Shown here: one piece after another, positions 8,053 through 16,934 of the stretch
Numbering within the stretch: position 1 is the stretch's first letter
Layout of the letters: every line of letters begins with the position of its first letter
Source: Neisseria sicca
GTDB taxonomy: Bacteria > Pseudomonadota > Gammaproteobacteria > Burkholderiales > Neisseriaceae
DNA: 64,000 nt
Assembly (NCBI RefSeq): GCF_003044565.1
Contig: NZ_POXG01000009.1
Span: forward strand, 48,864 to 112,863
Direction of reading: 5' to 3'
The notes under the pieces: generated by a model
What the model was told of the DNA's origin: nothing
Seen by the model: the letters and a program-made list of their open reading frames with translations, nothing else
The model's database searches: none
Program-made: the position numbers and the translations under genes

Positions 8053-8742
8053 TTACTTTTGAGTAGGTGGGGAGGGAGGATTTTGTGCCTGATTTTGCAA
8101 GTTTCTTTTATCTTGAGCTTCTGCGGCGTTTCTTGCATTTTCGGGCAACTGTTGATAAGAATTATTCCACCTTTTGGGATTTGTAATGGTTTCCTCCACA
8201 ATAGCGTTGAGTAAGCTAAACATATTTCCGGCGAGGCTATCAAAATCTTCATCTGAAATTTGACCGGGATGTACGGCATTATTTCCGGTAATCCTCAAAG
8301 TATCGGCAACTTTGATCGCGTCACCCGATAACTTTTTCTGCTTGACCAGTGACCTAATGTCAGCATTGATGTTTTTTCCTTCTTCACCTAAGTGGATACA
8401 TAATTTTTGCAAGCCTAAACGCATCAATGCTGCCGCGCCTCGGGGTGATTTGGCGAAAATTCGGGCGGCTTCTTCGTAATCTTTTTTCACGTCCTCGGGC
8501 ATATCTTCGGCTGGAAGGGGTGCAGAGCCGAAATCTGGATAGAGTATTTCACCTTTTCGGGGTTTTAAACCTGTAAAGTCCGTTTCGGTTACTCGCCAAA
8601 AACTATATTGTTTACAATGAGCGCAAATGGCTTGGTAATAAACATTGGGTTCGTGACTTACCCATTTCATATGCGCAAATGCCCCGCAATGCGGGCAATT
8701 AAAAGCGTCTTTATTAAAATCAGGTGCTGTGTATTTTGTCAT
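8053..8742 (-). CDS. DUF4145 domain protein
   Basis: This soluble protein (229 residues) has an N-terminal zinc-ribbon-like pair (FNCPHCGAF ... AICAHCKQYSFW) and a C-terminal DUF4145 domain with the characteristic RGAAALMRLGLQKLCIHLG, RITGNNAVHPG and a late FSLLNAIVEETI helix. DUF4145 occurs alone and fused to nucleases or restriction-like enzymes; its biochemical role is unknown to me. I chose the ATG at 8742 (MTKYTAPDF) because GGGAG lies nine bases upstream; ATG 8751 (MAEM) is in frame but too close to it. The tail is rich in Q, N and P. It stands alone between uptake-sequence hairpins. Confidence 0.75.
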   Translation of the reverse strand: MTKYTAPDFNKDAFNCPHCGAFAHMKWVSHEPNVYYQAICAHCKQYSFWRVTETDFTGLKPRKGEILYPDFGSAPLPAEDMPEDVKKDYEEAARIFAKSPRGAAALMRLGLQKLCIHLGEEGKNINADIRSLVKQKKLSGDAIKVADTLRITGNNAVHPGQISDEDFDSLAGNMFSLLNAIVEETITNPKRWNNSYQQLPENARNAAEAQDKRNLQNQAQNPPSPPTQK

Positions 8743-8794
8743 TTCTGCCATCTCCCTATCAATGTTAACAAAACAATATCTATTGGTTTCGATA

Positions 8795-8827
8795 AAGGTC
8801 GTCTGAAAACTTTTCAGACGACCTTTT
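8795..8827. terminator. Uptake-sequence hairpin upstream of the DUF4145 gene
   Basis: Identical in design to the hairpin at 7981-8013 (same stem and loop), so the DUF4145 gene is bracketed by two copies of one sequence. Confidence 0.65.
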
Positions 8828-8858
8828 ATAGTAAATTTCCAATAAAAAACATCTTCGC

Positions 8859-8967
8859 CGTCATTCCCGCGCAGGCGGGAATCTAGACTTGTCTGCATAG
8901 GAACTTATCGGGTAGAACGGGTTCTTTAACTTTACGTTCTGGATTCCCGCCTGCGCGGGAATGACGG
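8859..8967. repeat. Neisserial intergenic mosaic: two inverted dRS3 repeats around a spacer
   Basis: ATTCCCGCGCAGGCGGGAAT at 8863-8882 and its inverted copy at 8943-8962 enclose 60 bases of unique sequence. dRS3 repeats flanking RS sequences are the building plan of neisserial intergenic mosaic elements. A second copy with a different spacer lies at 38136-38239. Confidence 0.85.
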
Positions 8968-9016
8968 TTCAGGTATTTCTAATTGAATCCGCCATATTTT
9001 TACCTCAACCTTACTC

Positions 9017-11053
9017 TCAAGCCGCGTTGTTGAAGCCGCTGTGGCGCAGCAGCGCGTCTATGCTCGGTTCGCGTCCGCGGAAGGCTTTGAAGGATTCCGC
9101 CGCGCTGCGGGAGCCGCCGACGGCGAGGATTTCCTGCCAGAAGCGTTTGCCTGTGGCGGCGACGTCGTCGCTTTCTTCAAAGGCGGCGTAGGCGTCGGCG
9201 CTGAGGACTTCGGCCCATGCGTAGCTGTAATAGCCTGCGGAGTAGCCGCCGGCGAAGATGTGGCCGAAGCTGTTGGCGAAGCGGTTGTATTCGGGCGGTT
9301 GGATGACGGCGACTTCTTTGCGCACGTTGTCTAAAACCTGTTGCCAGTTTTTCAGACGACCTTCGTTGTCTTCGCTGTAAATGGTCATGTCGAAGAGGGC
9401 GAACTCCATCTGGCGGACGAGGAACATGCCGCGCTGGAAGTTTTTGGCGGCGAGCATTTTGTCGAAGAGTTCTTTCGGCAGGGGCTCGCCGGTTTCTTCG
9501 TGGGCGGACATTTGTGCCAAGACGTCGTATTCCCAGACGAAGTTTTCCATAAACTGGCTGGGCAGCTCGACTGCGTCCCACTCGACGCCGTTGATGCCGG
9601 ATACGCCCAGTTCGTCCACTTGGGTGAGCAGGTGGTGCAGGCCGTGGCCGGTTTCGTGGAAGAGGGTGAGGATTTCGTCGTGGCTCAAGCGGGCTTCTTT
9701 GCAGCCGACGGGAGGGGTGAAGTTGCAGACGAGGTAGGCGGTGGGCAGTTGCAGCGTGCCGTCGGCGAAGCGGCGGCGGCCTTTGTAGTCGTTCATCCAC
9801 GCGCCGCCGCGTTTGCCTTCGCGGGCGTAGAGATCCATATAGACGCCGCCTATGGTTTTGCCGTTTTGCTCCAGCTCGAAGTAGCGCACGTCTTTGTGCC
9901 AGACGGGAACGGTTTTTTCGGCGAATCCGATGCCGTAGAGTTTTTTGATTTGGGCGAACAGGCCTGCCAGAACTTTGCTGACGGGGAAGTATTTTTTGAC
10001 TTCGGTTTCGCTGAATGCGTATTTGGCTTCGCGCAGTTTTTCGCTGGCGTAGCTCAAATCCCACGGCTGCGGGTCGGCGAGGTTCAGGCTTTCGCGTGCG
10101 AAGGCTTTGACTTCGGCGAGGTCTTTTTCGGCGTAGGGTTTGGCGCGGCGGGCGAGGTCGTGCAGGAAGGTGAGGACTTGTTCGGGAGTGTCTGCCATTT
10201 TGGTTGCCAGCGACAGCTCGGCGTAGTTTTTGAAGCCGAGCAGTTTGGCGGTTTGCAGGGCGTTTTCGAGGGTGCGGTCGATGTTGGCGGTGTTGTCGAA
10301 TTTGCCGTCGTCTGAAAGTTCGCTGGCGCGGGTAACGTAGGCGCGGTAGATTTGTTCGCGCAGTTCGCGGTTGTCGGCATATTGGATGACGGCGAGGTAG
10401 TGCGGAATCTGTAAACCGATTTTGTAGCCTGTTTTGCCTTCGCTTTGCGCGGCGGCGGCAAACATGGCGAGCGAGTCTTCGGGAATGCCGGCAAGCGGTG
10501 CGGCGTCGTCGAAGTAGAGGGCGAAGGCGTCGGTTGCGTCTAAGACGTTTTGCGAGAATTTGGCGGAAAGTTGCGCGCCTTCGGTTTGCAGTTGTGCTAG
10601 TTTTGCCTGCTGTTCGGGCGGCAATTCTGCGCCGCTGAGGACGAAATCGCGCAGGTCGTGGTTGAGCTTGGTTTTTTGTGCGGGGGACAGGGTGTCGAAT
10701 TCAGGGGAGTTTTTGATGGTTTTGAAGCGGTTGTACAGCTCGATGTCTTGTCCGATTTCGGTGAAGAAGATGGTGATTTCGGGCATCAGTTCGTTATAGA
10801 CGGCGCGCAGTTCGGGCGTATCGACGACGGAGTTGAGATGCGACACCACGCCCCAAATTCTGCCGACGCGTTCGGTGATGCCGGTCAGACGCTCGACGGT
10901 GTTTGCCCAGTCGGTGTGCGTTTGGGCTTTGACTTCGGCAATCTGCGCGCGCGCTTCGGCGATGGCGGTTTGCAGGGCGGGTTTGATGTCGGCGGTTTGG
11001 ATGGCGTCGAAACGGGGTTCTTCGCCCAAATGGAGCAGTACGTTGTCGGTCAT
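9017..11053 (-). CDS. prlC: Oligopeptidase A (M3 metallopeptidase)
   Basis: This cytoplasmic zinc peptidase (678 residues, the normal size for PrlC/OpdA) degrades short peptides, including cleaved signal peptides. The zinc site FHETGHGLHH (HExxH) is at about residues 465-474, with the downstream glutamate in the family block GVEWDAVELPSQFMENFVWE. Also typical are DLYAREGKRGGAWMNDY, which lines the active site, and the C-terminal FAGGYSAGYYSYAWAEVLS motif. AAGGAAT precedes the start. The gene contains in-frame uptake sequences, for example near 9350 and 10310. It looks intact and monocistronic. Confidence 0.95.
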   Translation of the reverse strand: MTDNVLLHLGEEPRFDAIQTADIKPALQTAIAEARAQIAEVKAQTHTDWANTVERLTGITERVGRIWGVVSHLNSVVDTPELRAVYNELMPEITIFFTEIGQDIELYNRFKTIKNSPEFDTLSPAQKTKLNHDLRDFVLSGAELPPEQQAKLAQLQTEGAQLSAKFSQNVLDATDAFALYFDDAAPLAGIPEDSLAMFAAAAQSEGKTGYKIGLQIPHYLAVIQYADNRELREQIYRAYVTRASELSDDGKFDNTANIDRTLENALQTAKLLGFKNYAELSLATKMADTPEQVLTFLHDLARRAKPYAEKDLAEVKAFARESLNLADPQPWDLSYASEKLREAKYAFSETEVKKYFPVSKVLAGLFAQIKKLYGIGFAEKTVPVWHKDVRYFELEQNGKTIGGVYMDLYAREGKRGGAWMNDYKGRRRFADGTLQLPTAYLVCNFTPPVGCKEARLSHDEILTLFHETGHGLHHLLTQVDELGVSGINGVEWDAVELPSQFMENFVWEYDVLAQMSAHEETGEPLPKELFDKMLAAKNFQRGMFLVRQMEFALFDMTIYSEDNEGRLKNWQQVLDNVRKEVAVIQPPEYNRFANSFGHIFAGGYSAGYYSYAWAEVLSADAYAAFEESDDVAATGKRFWQEILAVGGSRSAAESFKAFRGREPSIDALLRHSGFNNAA

Positions 11054-11088
11054 GGATGGGATTCCTTTGTGTGGGTGGCGGGGTCGGA

Positions 11089-11230
11089 CGGAGGTCGTCT
11101 GAAAAATGGCTGCCGCCTAAGTCAATGGGAAAATGGGGAGGATGTGTGTCTTGGTTTTAGGTTTGCCGTTCGGGAGAACCGATTGTGTTTTCAGACGACC
11201 TGTTTGGATTCGGGGTCGTCTGAAAACGGT
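11089..11230. repeat. Cluster of three uptake sequences upstream of prlC
   Basis: A forward copy at about 11092, an inverted copy at about 11190 and a second forward copy at about 11214 lie in the prlC leader. No gene is visible between prlC and the next gene. Confidence 0.6.
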
Positions 11231-11297
11231 GGGGCAAACGATAGGGGAGATATAGTGCCATCTTGTCGGGCTTAAAGCATCTTTCCCTGTTTTTACG

Positions 11298-12164
11298 CTA
11301 TTCTGCGCCGCGCGGGTTAGATTTGAGCGGGGCGGCGAGGTCGAGGCTCATCGGTGTGCCGGCGGGGGCGAACACGGCTTGTGCGATATTGGTTTGCAGC
11401 GAGTCGGCAAACGAGCCGCGGTAGATTTTCGCGCCTTGGTGGGTCAGGTTGGATTGGACGTCGACATAGACTTCGCCGCCGATTTGCTGCCACAGGCGGC
11501 AGAACGTGTAGTCTTCGGAAAGGTAGCGTTTGCTTTCGGGATCGACCATGCAGTCGAAAAAGCGGTAGTGCAGCCCTTTGTCTTCGTGCTTGTAGTCACT
11601 GTCGGAGATATAGTTCAGCTCGGGGTAGGCTACCATCATTTTTTCGAACACGCTGCGTTTGATGACCATGAATCCGGTCGGTGCGTCATCGACTTTCATA
11701 AAGCCTTCCTCATCGACGCGCAGGACGATTTCGCCGTTTTCGTTTTTATCGCCTGTGTTGACGGTGTAGGCGGTGTACATCCGCTCGAAATCCGCTTGGG
11801 TCGTGCCGGCGGGAACGCCTTCGTCCGGCCAGTTTTCGCGTTTCAGCGGATAAATGCCGGCAACGACGTCTTTATCTGCCAAAAGCAGGCGGTAGAACGC
11901 TTCGGCGGAAAAACCGATGTCGGAATCGATCCAGAAGAGGTGCGTCCATTCTTTGTTTTCCAAGAATGTTGCCACGCAATTATTGCGCGCGCGGGTAATC
12001 AGGCTCTCGCCGCGCTGCATCATTACTTGCAGCGGCCAGCCGTTTTGCGCGCTGGTGTTGACGATGTTGAGCAGCGAAAGGACGTAATTGTGGAAATATT
12101 TCCCGTCGTGGCTGGGGGTCATGATGACGGGGTACATTTGTGTAAGTGCGGATTCAGGCAACAT
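11298..12164 (-). CDS. Putative GT-A fold glycosyltransferase-like protein
   Basis: This 288-residue soluble protein resembles GT-A glycosyltransferases of the ANP1/Mnn9-like group. RGESLITRARNNCVATFLE and HLFWIDSDIGF contain the DxD-type metal-binding motif (D-S-D near residue 80), followed by VVAGIYPLKRENWP. DDAPTGFMVIKRSVFEKM and a late SEDYTFCRLWQQIGGEVYVD block are also of the kind seen in such enzymes. The substrate cannot be told from the sequence, and no other polysaccharide genes are adjacent. It lies just downstream of the MscS gene on the same strand, 33 bases apart. I recognise similar proteins in other Neisseria only as hypothetical. Confidence 0.6.
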   Translation of the reverse strand: MLPESALTQMYPVIMTPSHDGKYFHNYVLSLLNIVNTSAQNGWPLQVMMQRGESLITRARNNCVATFLENKEWTHLFWIDSDIGFSAEAFYRLLLADKDVVAGIYPLKRENWPDEGVPAGTTQADFERMYTAYTVNTGDKNENGEIVLRVDEEGFMKVDDAPTGFMVIKRSVFEKMMVAYPELNYISDSDYKHEDKGLHYRFFDCMVDPESKRYLSEDYTFCRLWQQIGGEVYVDVQSNLTHQGAKIYRGSFADSLQTNIAQAVFAPAGTPMSLDLAAPLKSNPRGAE

Positions 12165-12197
12165 AATGATTTTCCAGATTATTAATAGATTATGGGG

Positions 12198-13049
12198 TTA
12201 AGCTTGAGGGTTTAGCAGACGGTATTGTACGCGTAAAAACTCATCTAACACCGCCTGCTGGATTTCTAAACGCTTCGCCACGGGCGAGGCATAGCGCACG
12301 ATGATAAGGTACACCTTGTCGTCATGCGGCACGCGGGTTACGCGCGGCTGGGCGGCGGGTGTGATAAATAATTTCTCCGCCTGAACATTATCCAAATGCT
12401 GCTGGATGGCAGGCACATAAGGTCGGCACAAAGGCTCGAGTACGGCTTTCAGACGACCTACAATCTCATCTGAATCCAAATGAATCGGTACGGGAATCTC
12501 TACCGTATGAATCACATAATCGCCCAAGATATTGTCGCGGCGGACGGAATGGTTCAAAAGCAGGCTGTTGGGAAACGACAGCGTTTTGCCCGAAAGCTGA
12601 CCGACCAGCGGGTTCGGGCCGATCTGCATCATCAACGTATTCAAAAGATTAATATCGACCACGCGCCCGCGCAGGCCGTCAACTTCGATGTAATCGCCAA
12701 CCGAATATTGTTTCGTTACCGAGCGCAGGATGCTGCCCGACAAACACATAATCAGCTCTTTCGTCGCCACCACAATCGCCGCCGCCACCGCAAACATCGA
12801 CAGCGCCAGCGTCTGAATTTGTGTCGCCCAAATTACCGCCAGTCCGAAAATGGTCAAAATCAGCGTCAGATTGCGGCTGAGTACCAAAGAGCGGCGTTTT
12901 TCCTCGATGCTGTAATGCGGGTGGCGGCGCAGATAAAGATTCAGCAAAATACCCCGCAAAACCAGCAGCGCCACCACCATCAGCACCGATTCCACCACTT
13001 CCTCGCGCACCGGCAGAGTATGCAGCCATTGCCGTACTGTATCCCACAT
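12198..13049 (-). CDS. Small-conductance mechanosensitive channel family protein
   Basis: This 283-residue inner-membrane protein of the MscS family opens in response to membrane tension to release solutes. It has three N-terminal hydrophobic segments up to about residue 100, then the MscS beta domain with SVGDYIEVDGLRGRVVDINLL and the FPNSLLLNHSVRR strand, and a C-terminal mixed domain. I place the start at MWDTVRQW (13049); longer starts would translate a nearby uptake sequence. The TM3 region (FAVAAAIVVATKELIMCLSGS) is poorer in glycine than E. coli MscS. An in-frame uptake sequence lies near 12452. Confidence 0.88.
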   Translation of the reverse strand: MWDTVRQWLHTLPVREEVVESVLMVVALLVLRGILLNLYLRRHPHYSIEEKRRSLVLSRNLTLILTIFGLAVIWATQIQTLALSMFAVAAAIVVATKELIMCLSGSILRSVTKQYSVGDYIEVDGLRGRVVDINLLNTLMMQIGPNPLVGQLSGKTLSFPNSLLLNHSVRRDNILGDYVIHTVEIPVPIHLDSDEIVGRLKAVLEPLCRPYVPAIQQHLDNVQAEKLFITPAAQPRVTRVPHDDKVYLIIVRYASPVAKRLEIQQAVLDEFLRVQYRLLNPQA

Positions 13050-13230
13050 AGTGAAAAATCCTATATTTATCTTGATATTGTTTTCAGACGACCCGCAAAT
13101 CATCGGCATAAGCTGCCAAGCCGTCTAGGAAATGACATTATAAATGATAACGAATGGGGAGGTCGTCTGAAACATTTGCAAGAGTCATATCATCGAAATT
13201 ACGCGTTCAGACGACCTTTAAAAGCTATAA

Positions 13231-13245
13231 TGATATACCGTAACA
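13231..13245. promoter_or_regulatory. Zur-box-like operator upstream of the His-rich gene
   Basis: TGATATACCGTAACA matches 10 of the 12 fixed positions of the meningococcal Zur consensus TGTTATDNNATAACA as I recall it. It overlaps a separate palindrome, TAACA-CTA-TGTTA (13241-13253). It lies about 105 bases before the start codon. Not tested. Confidence 0.4.
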
Positions 13246-13348
13246 CTATGTTAATAAAGAAGAAATTGTTTACTGAGCTGACAAAAAAGGATACTATAGG
13301 GGCGTAACCTAAAGGGTTTGAATTAACCACCAATAACGAGGAATCAAA

Positions 13349-13684
13349 ATGACTTGTAAAATCCACGATCATCACGATCATACCCACGGCGCCGGTTGCG
13401 GCCATACCGCCATCAAACACGACGACCATACCGACTATCTGCACGACGGTCATCTGCATCACGAGCACAACGGTCATTACGACGAGCACAGCTTAAGCGT
13501 CAATGAAACCAACCCCGACGGCTGCCATCCCGTCGATACCTGCCAAGGTCACGTTCACGGCGAAGGCTGCGGTCATGAAGCCGTACCGCACGGCGATCAC
13601 ACCGACTATATCGTCAACGGCCGCCTGCACCATCAACACGGCGACCACTGCGACGATCACGGTCCGGTTGAGATTGTGAAGTAA
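13349..13684 (+). CDS. Histidine-rich metal-binding protein with an internal duplication
   Basis: This 111-residue soluble protein with no signal peptide is very rich in His, Asp and Gly. It consists of two similar halves of about 55 residues: half 1 has HTHGAGCGHTAIKHDDHTDY then LHDGHLHHEH, and half 2 has HVHGEGCGHEAVPHGDHTDY then VNGRLHHQHG. Each half carries a Cys in GAGCGH/GEGCGH and several HxH pairs. Proteins of this kind are widespread in proteobacteria and are often misnamed threonine dehydratase; metal (probably zinc or nickel) storage or buffering is an inference from composition. CGAGGAATC precedes the ATG. The upstream Zur-like site supports a zinc role. A hairpin terminator follows. 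Confidence 0.75.
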   Translation: MTCKIHDHHDHTHGAGCGHTAIKHDDHTDYLHDGHLHHEHNGHYDEHSLSVNETNPDGCHPVDTCQGHVHGEGCGHEAVPHGDHTDYIVNGRLHHQHGDHCDDHGPVEIVK

Positions 13685-13724
13685 GTGCAATAGAAGCGGT
13701 TTCTTCTGAATAAGCGTTAAAAAC

Positions 13725-13788
13725 AAAAGGTCGTCTGAAAATGCTGCTTCCGTAAAAAAACGGAATGGCGTTTTCAGACGACCTTTTT
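13725..13788 (+). terminator. Terminator of the His-rich gene
   Basis: Inverted uptake sequences form the base of a long stem; a second small hairpin (TTCCGT...ACGGAA) sits inside, and T5 follows. Confidence 0.75.
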
Positions 13789-13885
13789 GTGTTTTCTATC
13801 TAATGAGAAGAAGGAGAGGGGAGGGGTAAATGGCTTTAGCTTTTGTTTGTTAAACCAGGTCTATTAGATAGTTATGCTCTATCGT

Positions 13886-14071
13886 TTATGATTTTAATAA
13901 GTCCGACAAACTATCATCTTCTTCTGATGCAACCGTATATTTCTCTTGCGCCCATTCGCCTAAGTCAATCAATCGGCAACGCTGACTGCAAAACGGTCGG
14001 TATTTGCTCTCTTCATTCCATATCACCGGCTTTTGACAGGTCGGACATTTCACAGTCGTTACTTCAGTCAT
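13886..14071 (-). CDS. yacG: DNA gyrase inhibitor YacG
   Basis: A 61-residue zinc-finger protein, the normal YacG size. Four cysteines in the pattern CPTC (9, 12) and CSQRC (28, 32) bind zinc, followed by the signature [13 protein letters not shown]. YacG binds GyrB and inhibits gyrase in E. coli. The start at 14071 is supported by AAGGAAC upstream; the longer frame begins in the coaE spacer. It lies downstream of coaE in the pilF-pilG-pilD-coaE-yacG series, the conserved neighbourhood for yacG in many beta- and gammaproteobacteria. Confidence 0.93.
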   Translation of the reverse strand: MTEVTTVKCPTCQKPVIWNEESKYRPFCSQRCRLIDLGEWAQEKYTVASEEDDSLSDLLKS

Positions 14072-14125
14072 TATTTGTTCCTTACAAATCATTTAAGCTT
14101 TGTCTGTTGATTGAGATATTTCATT

Positions 14126-14755
14126 TTAGGGCAATAATGTACCAAATTTCGAGTTGCCGGCATATCCCAGATAAAACCTATGCAGCCCCTGAATTTTCTT
14201 GGTTAACTCAGATAAAGTCCCTTCATTTTCTAAGACATCATCTGCATAGAGAAGCCGCGTTTTGCGGTTAGCCTGAGTATGCATAATGCGCTTGATCTCT
14301 TCTGTGTCCAAACCACTTCTTTGCTGAACACGAAGAATTTGTGTTGCTTCAGAAACATCAATCACCAATACTCTATCAACAACCGCCAAAAAATCTGGAT
14401 TTTCAATCAGCAAGGGTACATCGATGATGCCGTATGCTGCATCGGGATAACAGGTCTTTGCTGATTTGATTTCATTTAAAATCAAAGGCAGTAATACCTC
14501 TTCCAATTCTTTTTTGGCTTGAGGTCGTCTGAAAACAATATCTCTCAAAGCAGCACGGTTCAGACTGTTTTGAGTATGAAAAACCTTGTCGCCAAAAAGA
14601 CGGCGGATAGCCGGTAATGCTATACCGTTATCCGCCGTCAGGTTTCGACTCAGAGCGTCGGCATCAATATGCGGGGCATCCAAATCAGAAAAGATTTTTG
14701 CTGCTTGAGATTTCCCGCTGCCGATACCGCCTGTCAAACCTATCCATAAAGTCAT
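14126..14755 (-). CDS. coaE: Dephospho-CoA kinase
   Basis: This cytoplasmic enzyme (209 residues) makes the last step of coenzyme A synthesis, phosphorylating the 3'-hydroxyl of dephospho-CoA. It has the P-loop TGGIGSGKS (residues 8-16), the DAPHIDADALSR motif that binds substrate, and IDVPLLIEN. It starts 1 base after the pilD stop, so it is cotranscribed with the pilus genes. The other CoA gene in the window, coaBC, is 48 kb away. An in-frame uptake sequence (about 14522) encodes part of the protein. Confidence 0.95.
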   Translation of the reverse strand: MTLWIGLTGGIGSGKSQAAKIFSDLDAPHIDADALSRNLTADNGIALPAIRRLFGDKVFHTQNSLNRAALRDIVFRRPQAKKELEEVLLPLILNEIKSAKTCYPDAAYGIIDVPLLIENPDFLAVVDRVLVIDVSEATQILRVQQRSGLDTEEIKRIMHTQANRKTRLLYADDVLENEGTLSELTKKIQGLHRFYLGYAGNSKFGTLLP

Positions 14756-14756
14756 A

Positions 14757-15620
14757 TTAAAACCCTGATTTGGTCAGCCACCAAGTGACGGCACGATGTA
14801 CCGGCTCATTAGCTACCAAAATAATCCAGCCGGCAATGGCCAAACTCGGACCGAAAGCAAAATATTGTCCTTTGGCAACCCGTCCGATAATCGCTCCAAT
14901 CAGACCGATTAATGCCGCCATGAAAACCAAGACAGGTAAAATGCCGACCCCAAGCCATGCACCTAGAGCAGCCAGCAATTTAAAATCGCCGTTACCCATA
15001 CCGATTTTTCCAGTCAAAAGCTTATAGATGAAACATAACAACCATAAGCTCATGTAACCGAAAACTGCACCTAAGACGGCGGATTTCAATGGCACGAATG
15101 TGCCGTTCAAATTAAACAGCAAACCTAACCATATCAACGGCAGGGTCAGGCTGTCTGGTAAATATTGAGTATCCGCATCGATAAAGGTCAATGCAATCAA
15201 TATTGCAGTCAATATCAACCCACCGAATGCCGCCATCGTCCAGCCATATTGCCACGCTACTACGCCAAACAATATACCGGTCAATAATTCGATTAAGGGA
15301 TAACGGATGCTGATGGGCGTTTTACACGAACCACATTTACCGCCAAGCATCAGATAACTGACAATCGGAATATTTTGCCAAGCCTTTACCGGAGCATGAC
15401 ACTTAGGGCAGCGTGAATCCGGTTTCATCAAATTGAATGGTTGCTGCTCTTCTTCCGTTAATTCAAGTTGCAAATGCTCTTTCGCAAACTGAGTCCAACC
15501 GCGTTCCATCATGACAGGAACGCGGTAAATGACGACATTAAGGAAACTTCCGATTAACAAACCAACGACGACAGATAATGGAATCGCAAATGGCGTTAAT
15601 GTATCCAAAGATTCCAACAT
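14757..15620 (-). CDS. pilD: Type IV prepilin peptidase and N-methyltransferase
   Basis: PilD (287 residues) is the inner-membrane aspartyl protease that cuts the leader of type IV prepilins and methylates the new N-terminal Phe. It has the N-terminal methyltransferase domain with SFLNVVIYRVP and a zinc site of two CxxC pairs (C71/C74 and C96/C99). The first catalytic Asp is in LTFIDADTQYLPD and the second in GNGDFKLLAALGAWLG (GxGD motif). Several hydrophobic segments span the membrane. Its start is 1 base from the pilG stop. Its substrates here include the two pilins at 45.3-46.5 kb, whose cleavage sites (G|FTLIEL) fit. Confidence 0.96.
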   Translation of the reverse strand: MLESLDTLTPFAIPLSVVVGLLIGSFLNVVIYRVPVMMERGWTQFAKEHLQLELTEEEQQPFNLMKPDSRCPKCHAPVKAWQNIPIVSYLMLGGKCGSCKTPISIRYPLIELLTGILFGVVAWQYGWTMAAFGGLILTAILIALTFIDADTQYLPDSLTLPLIWLGLLFNLNGTFVPLKSAVLGAVFGYMSLWLLCFIYKLLTGKIGMGNGDFKLLAALGAWLGVGILPVLVFMAALIGLIGAIIGRVAKGQYFAFGPSLAIAGWIILVANEPVHRAVTWWLTKSGF

Positions 15621-15621
15621 A

Positions 15622-16863
15622 TTAACCTACTACGTTACCGAGGTTAAACAGCGGCAGATACATTGCTACCAACAGTGTGCCGATGATGGTGCCTAAAATA
15701 ACCATAATAATGGGTTCCATCAGTGAGGATAATTGTGCTACAGAGTTATCAACTTCATCCTCGTAAAATTCAGCAGCCTTATTCAACATATCATCAAGGG
15801 AGCCGGATTCTTCACCAATAGCAGCCATTTGAATAACCATATTGGGGAACATATCCGTACTTTGCATACTTGAAGTTAAAGAAAGCCCCTGAGTAACTTT
15901 TGCACGAATGTCCTGTGTTGCCTCCTCATAAAGGATATTACCAGCTGCACCTGCTACTGAATCTAAAACCTCTACCAAAGGTACGCCTGCTGCAAACAAG
16001 GTGGAAGTGGTACGAGCCCAGCGAGCAATAGTTGCTTTACGGACAATTTGACCAAAAATTGGTAAACGTAAAATCATTGCATCTATACGTTTTTGGAAAC
16101 TTGGTGATTTTTCATGTAATTTATAAACACCAAAACAAACGGCAATAAAGATAACGATCATCAGCCATCCGTATTCTACAAAAATTTTGGAAATATCCAT
16201 AACAATTTGGGTTAAGTCAGGCAGTTTCGCCCCCATGCTTTCGTAAACTTTACCAAACTCAGGCAGCACCCAACGCATCATCACGAAGATCAATGCCACT
16301 GCAACGACCAAAATAGAAATTGGGTACGTCAGTGCAGTTTTTACTTTTTTCTTAATGGCTTGTGTTTTTTCTTTATATACAGCAAGTTTATCCAATAGGC
16401 TTTCTAAAACACCGCCAGCTTCACCGGCTGCAATCAGATTGCAATAAAAACGGTCGAAATATTTTGGGTATTTGGCAAATGATTTACCTAATGCACTACC
16501 TTGTTCCACATCTGCACGGACTTGCATCAACATTTCAGTCATGGATGGGTTGGAGTGTCCGCGTGCGACAATTTCAAAAGCCTGCATTAAAGGCAGACCT
16601 GCTTTCATCATGGTGGCGAGTTGACGGGTAAAGACAGTGATGTCTTCCTGAGTAATACGACGCTTTTTAGTTGCCTTTACTTTACTGATACGTAAAGGAC
16701 GTATCCCGCGGCGTTGGAGCTTTTTACGCGCTTCTTCTTCGTCTTTAGCGACTACTTCACCTCGGACTAATTGATCTGTATTGGTATTTTTACCTTCAAA
16801 CGTAAAACGTTTGCCTTTGTTTTTTTGAGCGAATAAGCCTTTTTTTTGCTCTGCTTGAGCCAT
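15622..16863 (-). CDS. pilG: Type IV pilus inner-membrane platform protein PilG (PilC family)
   Basis: This 413-residue GspF/PilC-family platform protein connects the assembly ATPase to the growing pilus. It carries two copies of the GspF domain: the first around FTRQLATMMKAGLPLMQAFEIV and the second around WARTTSTLFAAGVPLVEVLDSV, each followed by hydrophobic segments, and the typical AAIGEESGSLDDMLNKAAEFYE. I chose the start at 16863 (MAQAEQKKG) because AAGGGG precedes it; in-frame upstream codons would extend it by 14 residues. It lies between pilF and pilD in one operon. In P. aeruginosa it is named PilC; in Neisseria PilC is an adhesin, so pilG is the proper symbol. Confidence 0.95.
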   Translation of the reverse strand: MAQAEQKKGLFAQKNKGKRFTFEGKNTNTDQLVRGEVVAKDEEEARKKLQRRGIRPLRISKVKATKKRRITQEDITVFTRQLATMMKAGLPLMQAFEIVARGHSNPSMTEMLMQVRADVEQGSALGKSFAKYPKYFDRFYCNLIAAGEAGGVLESLLDKLAVYKEKTQAIKKKVKTALTYPISILVVAVALIFVMMRWVLPEFGKVYESMGAKLPDLTQIVMDISKIFVEYGWLMIVIFIAVCFGVYKLHEKSPSFQKRIDAMILRLPIFGQIVRKATIARWARTTSTLFAAGVPLVEVLDSVAGAAGNILYEEATQDIRAKVTQGLSLTSSMQSTDMFPNMVIQMAAIGEESGSLDDMLNKAAEFYEDEVDNSVAQLSSLMEPIIMVILGTIIGTLLVAMYLPLFNLGNVVG

Positions 16864-16934
16864 TTTGTTACCCCTTGGTTTAATGTTTGAGAATGAAGAA
16901 AACATAAGTCCCCGTGTTTCTTCGATTCAATGGT

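Noticed and set aside
8859..8967. dRS3 pair as the ends of an insertion sequence
   Set aside because: Only 60 bases lie between the repeats and no transposase; it fits a neisserial intergenic mosaic.
9341..10315. 324-codon plus-strand open frame inside prlC
   Set aside because: Antisense shadow of prlC with biased composition (Phe, Val, Gly) and no start signal.
13241..13253. TAACA-CTA-TGTTA palindrome as the Zur operator itself
   Set aside because: Its arms are in the opposite order from the Zur consensus; the overlapping 13231-13245 sequence fits better.
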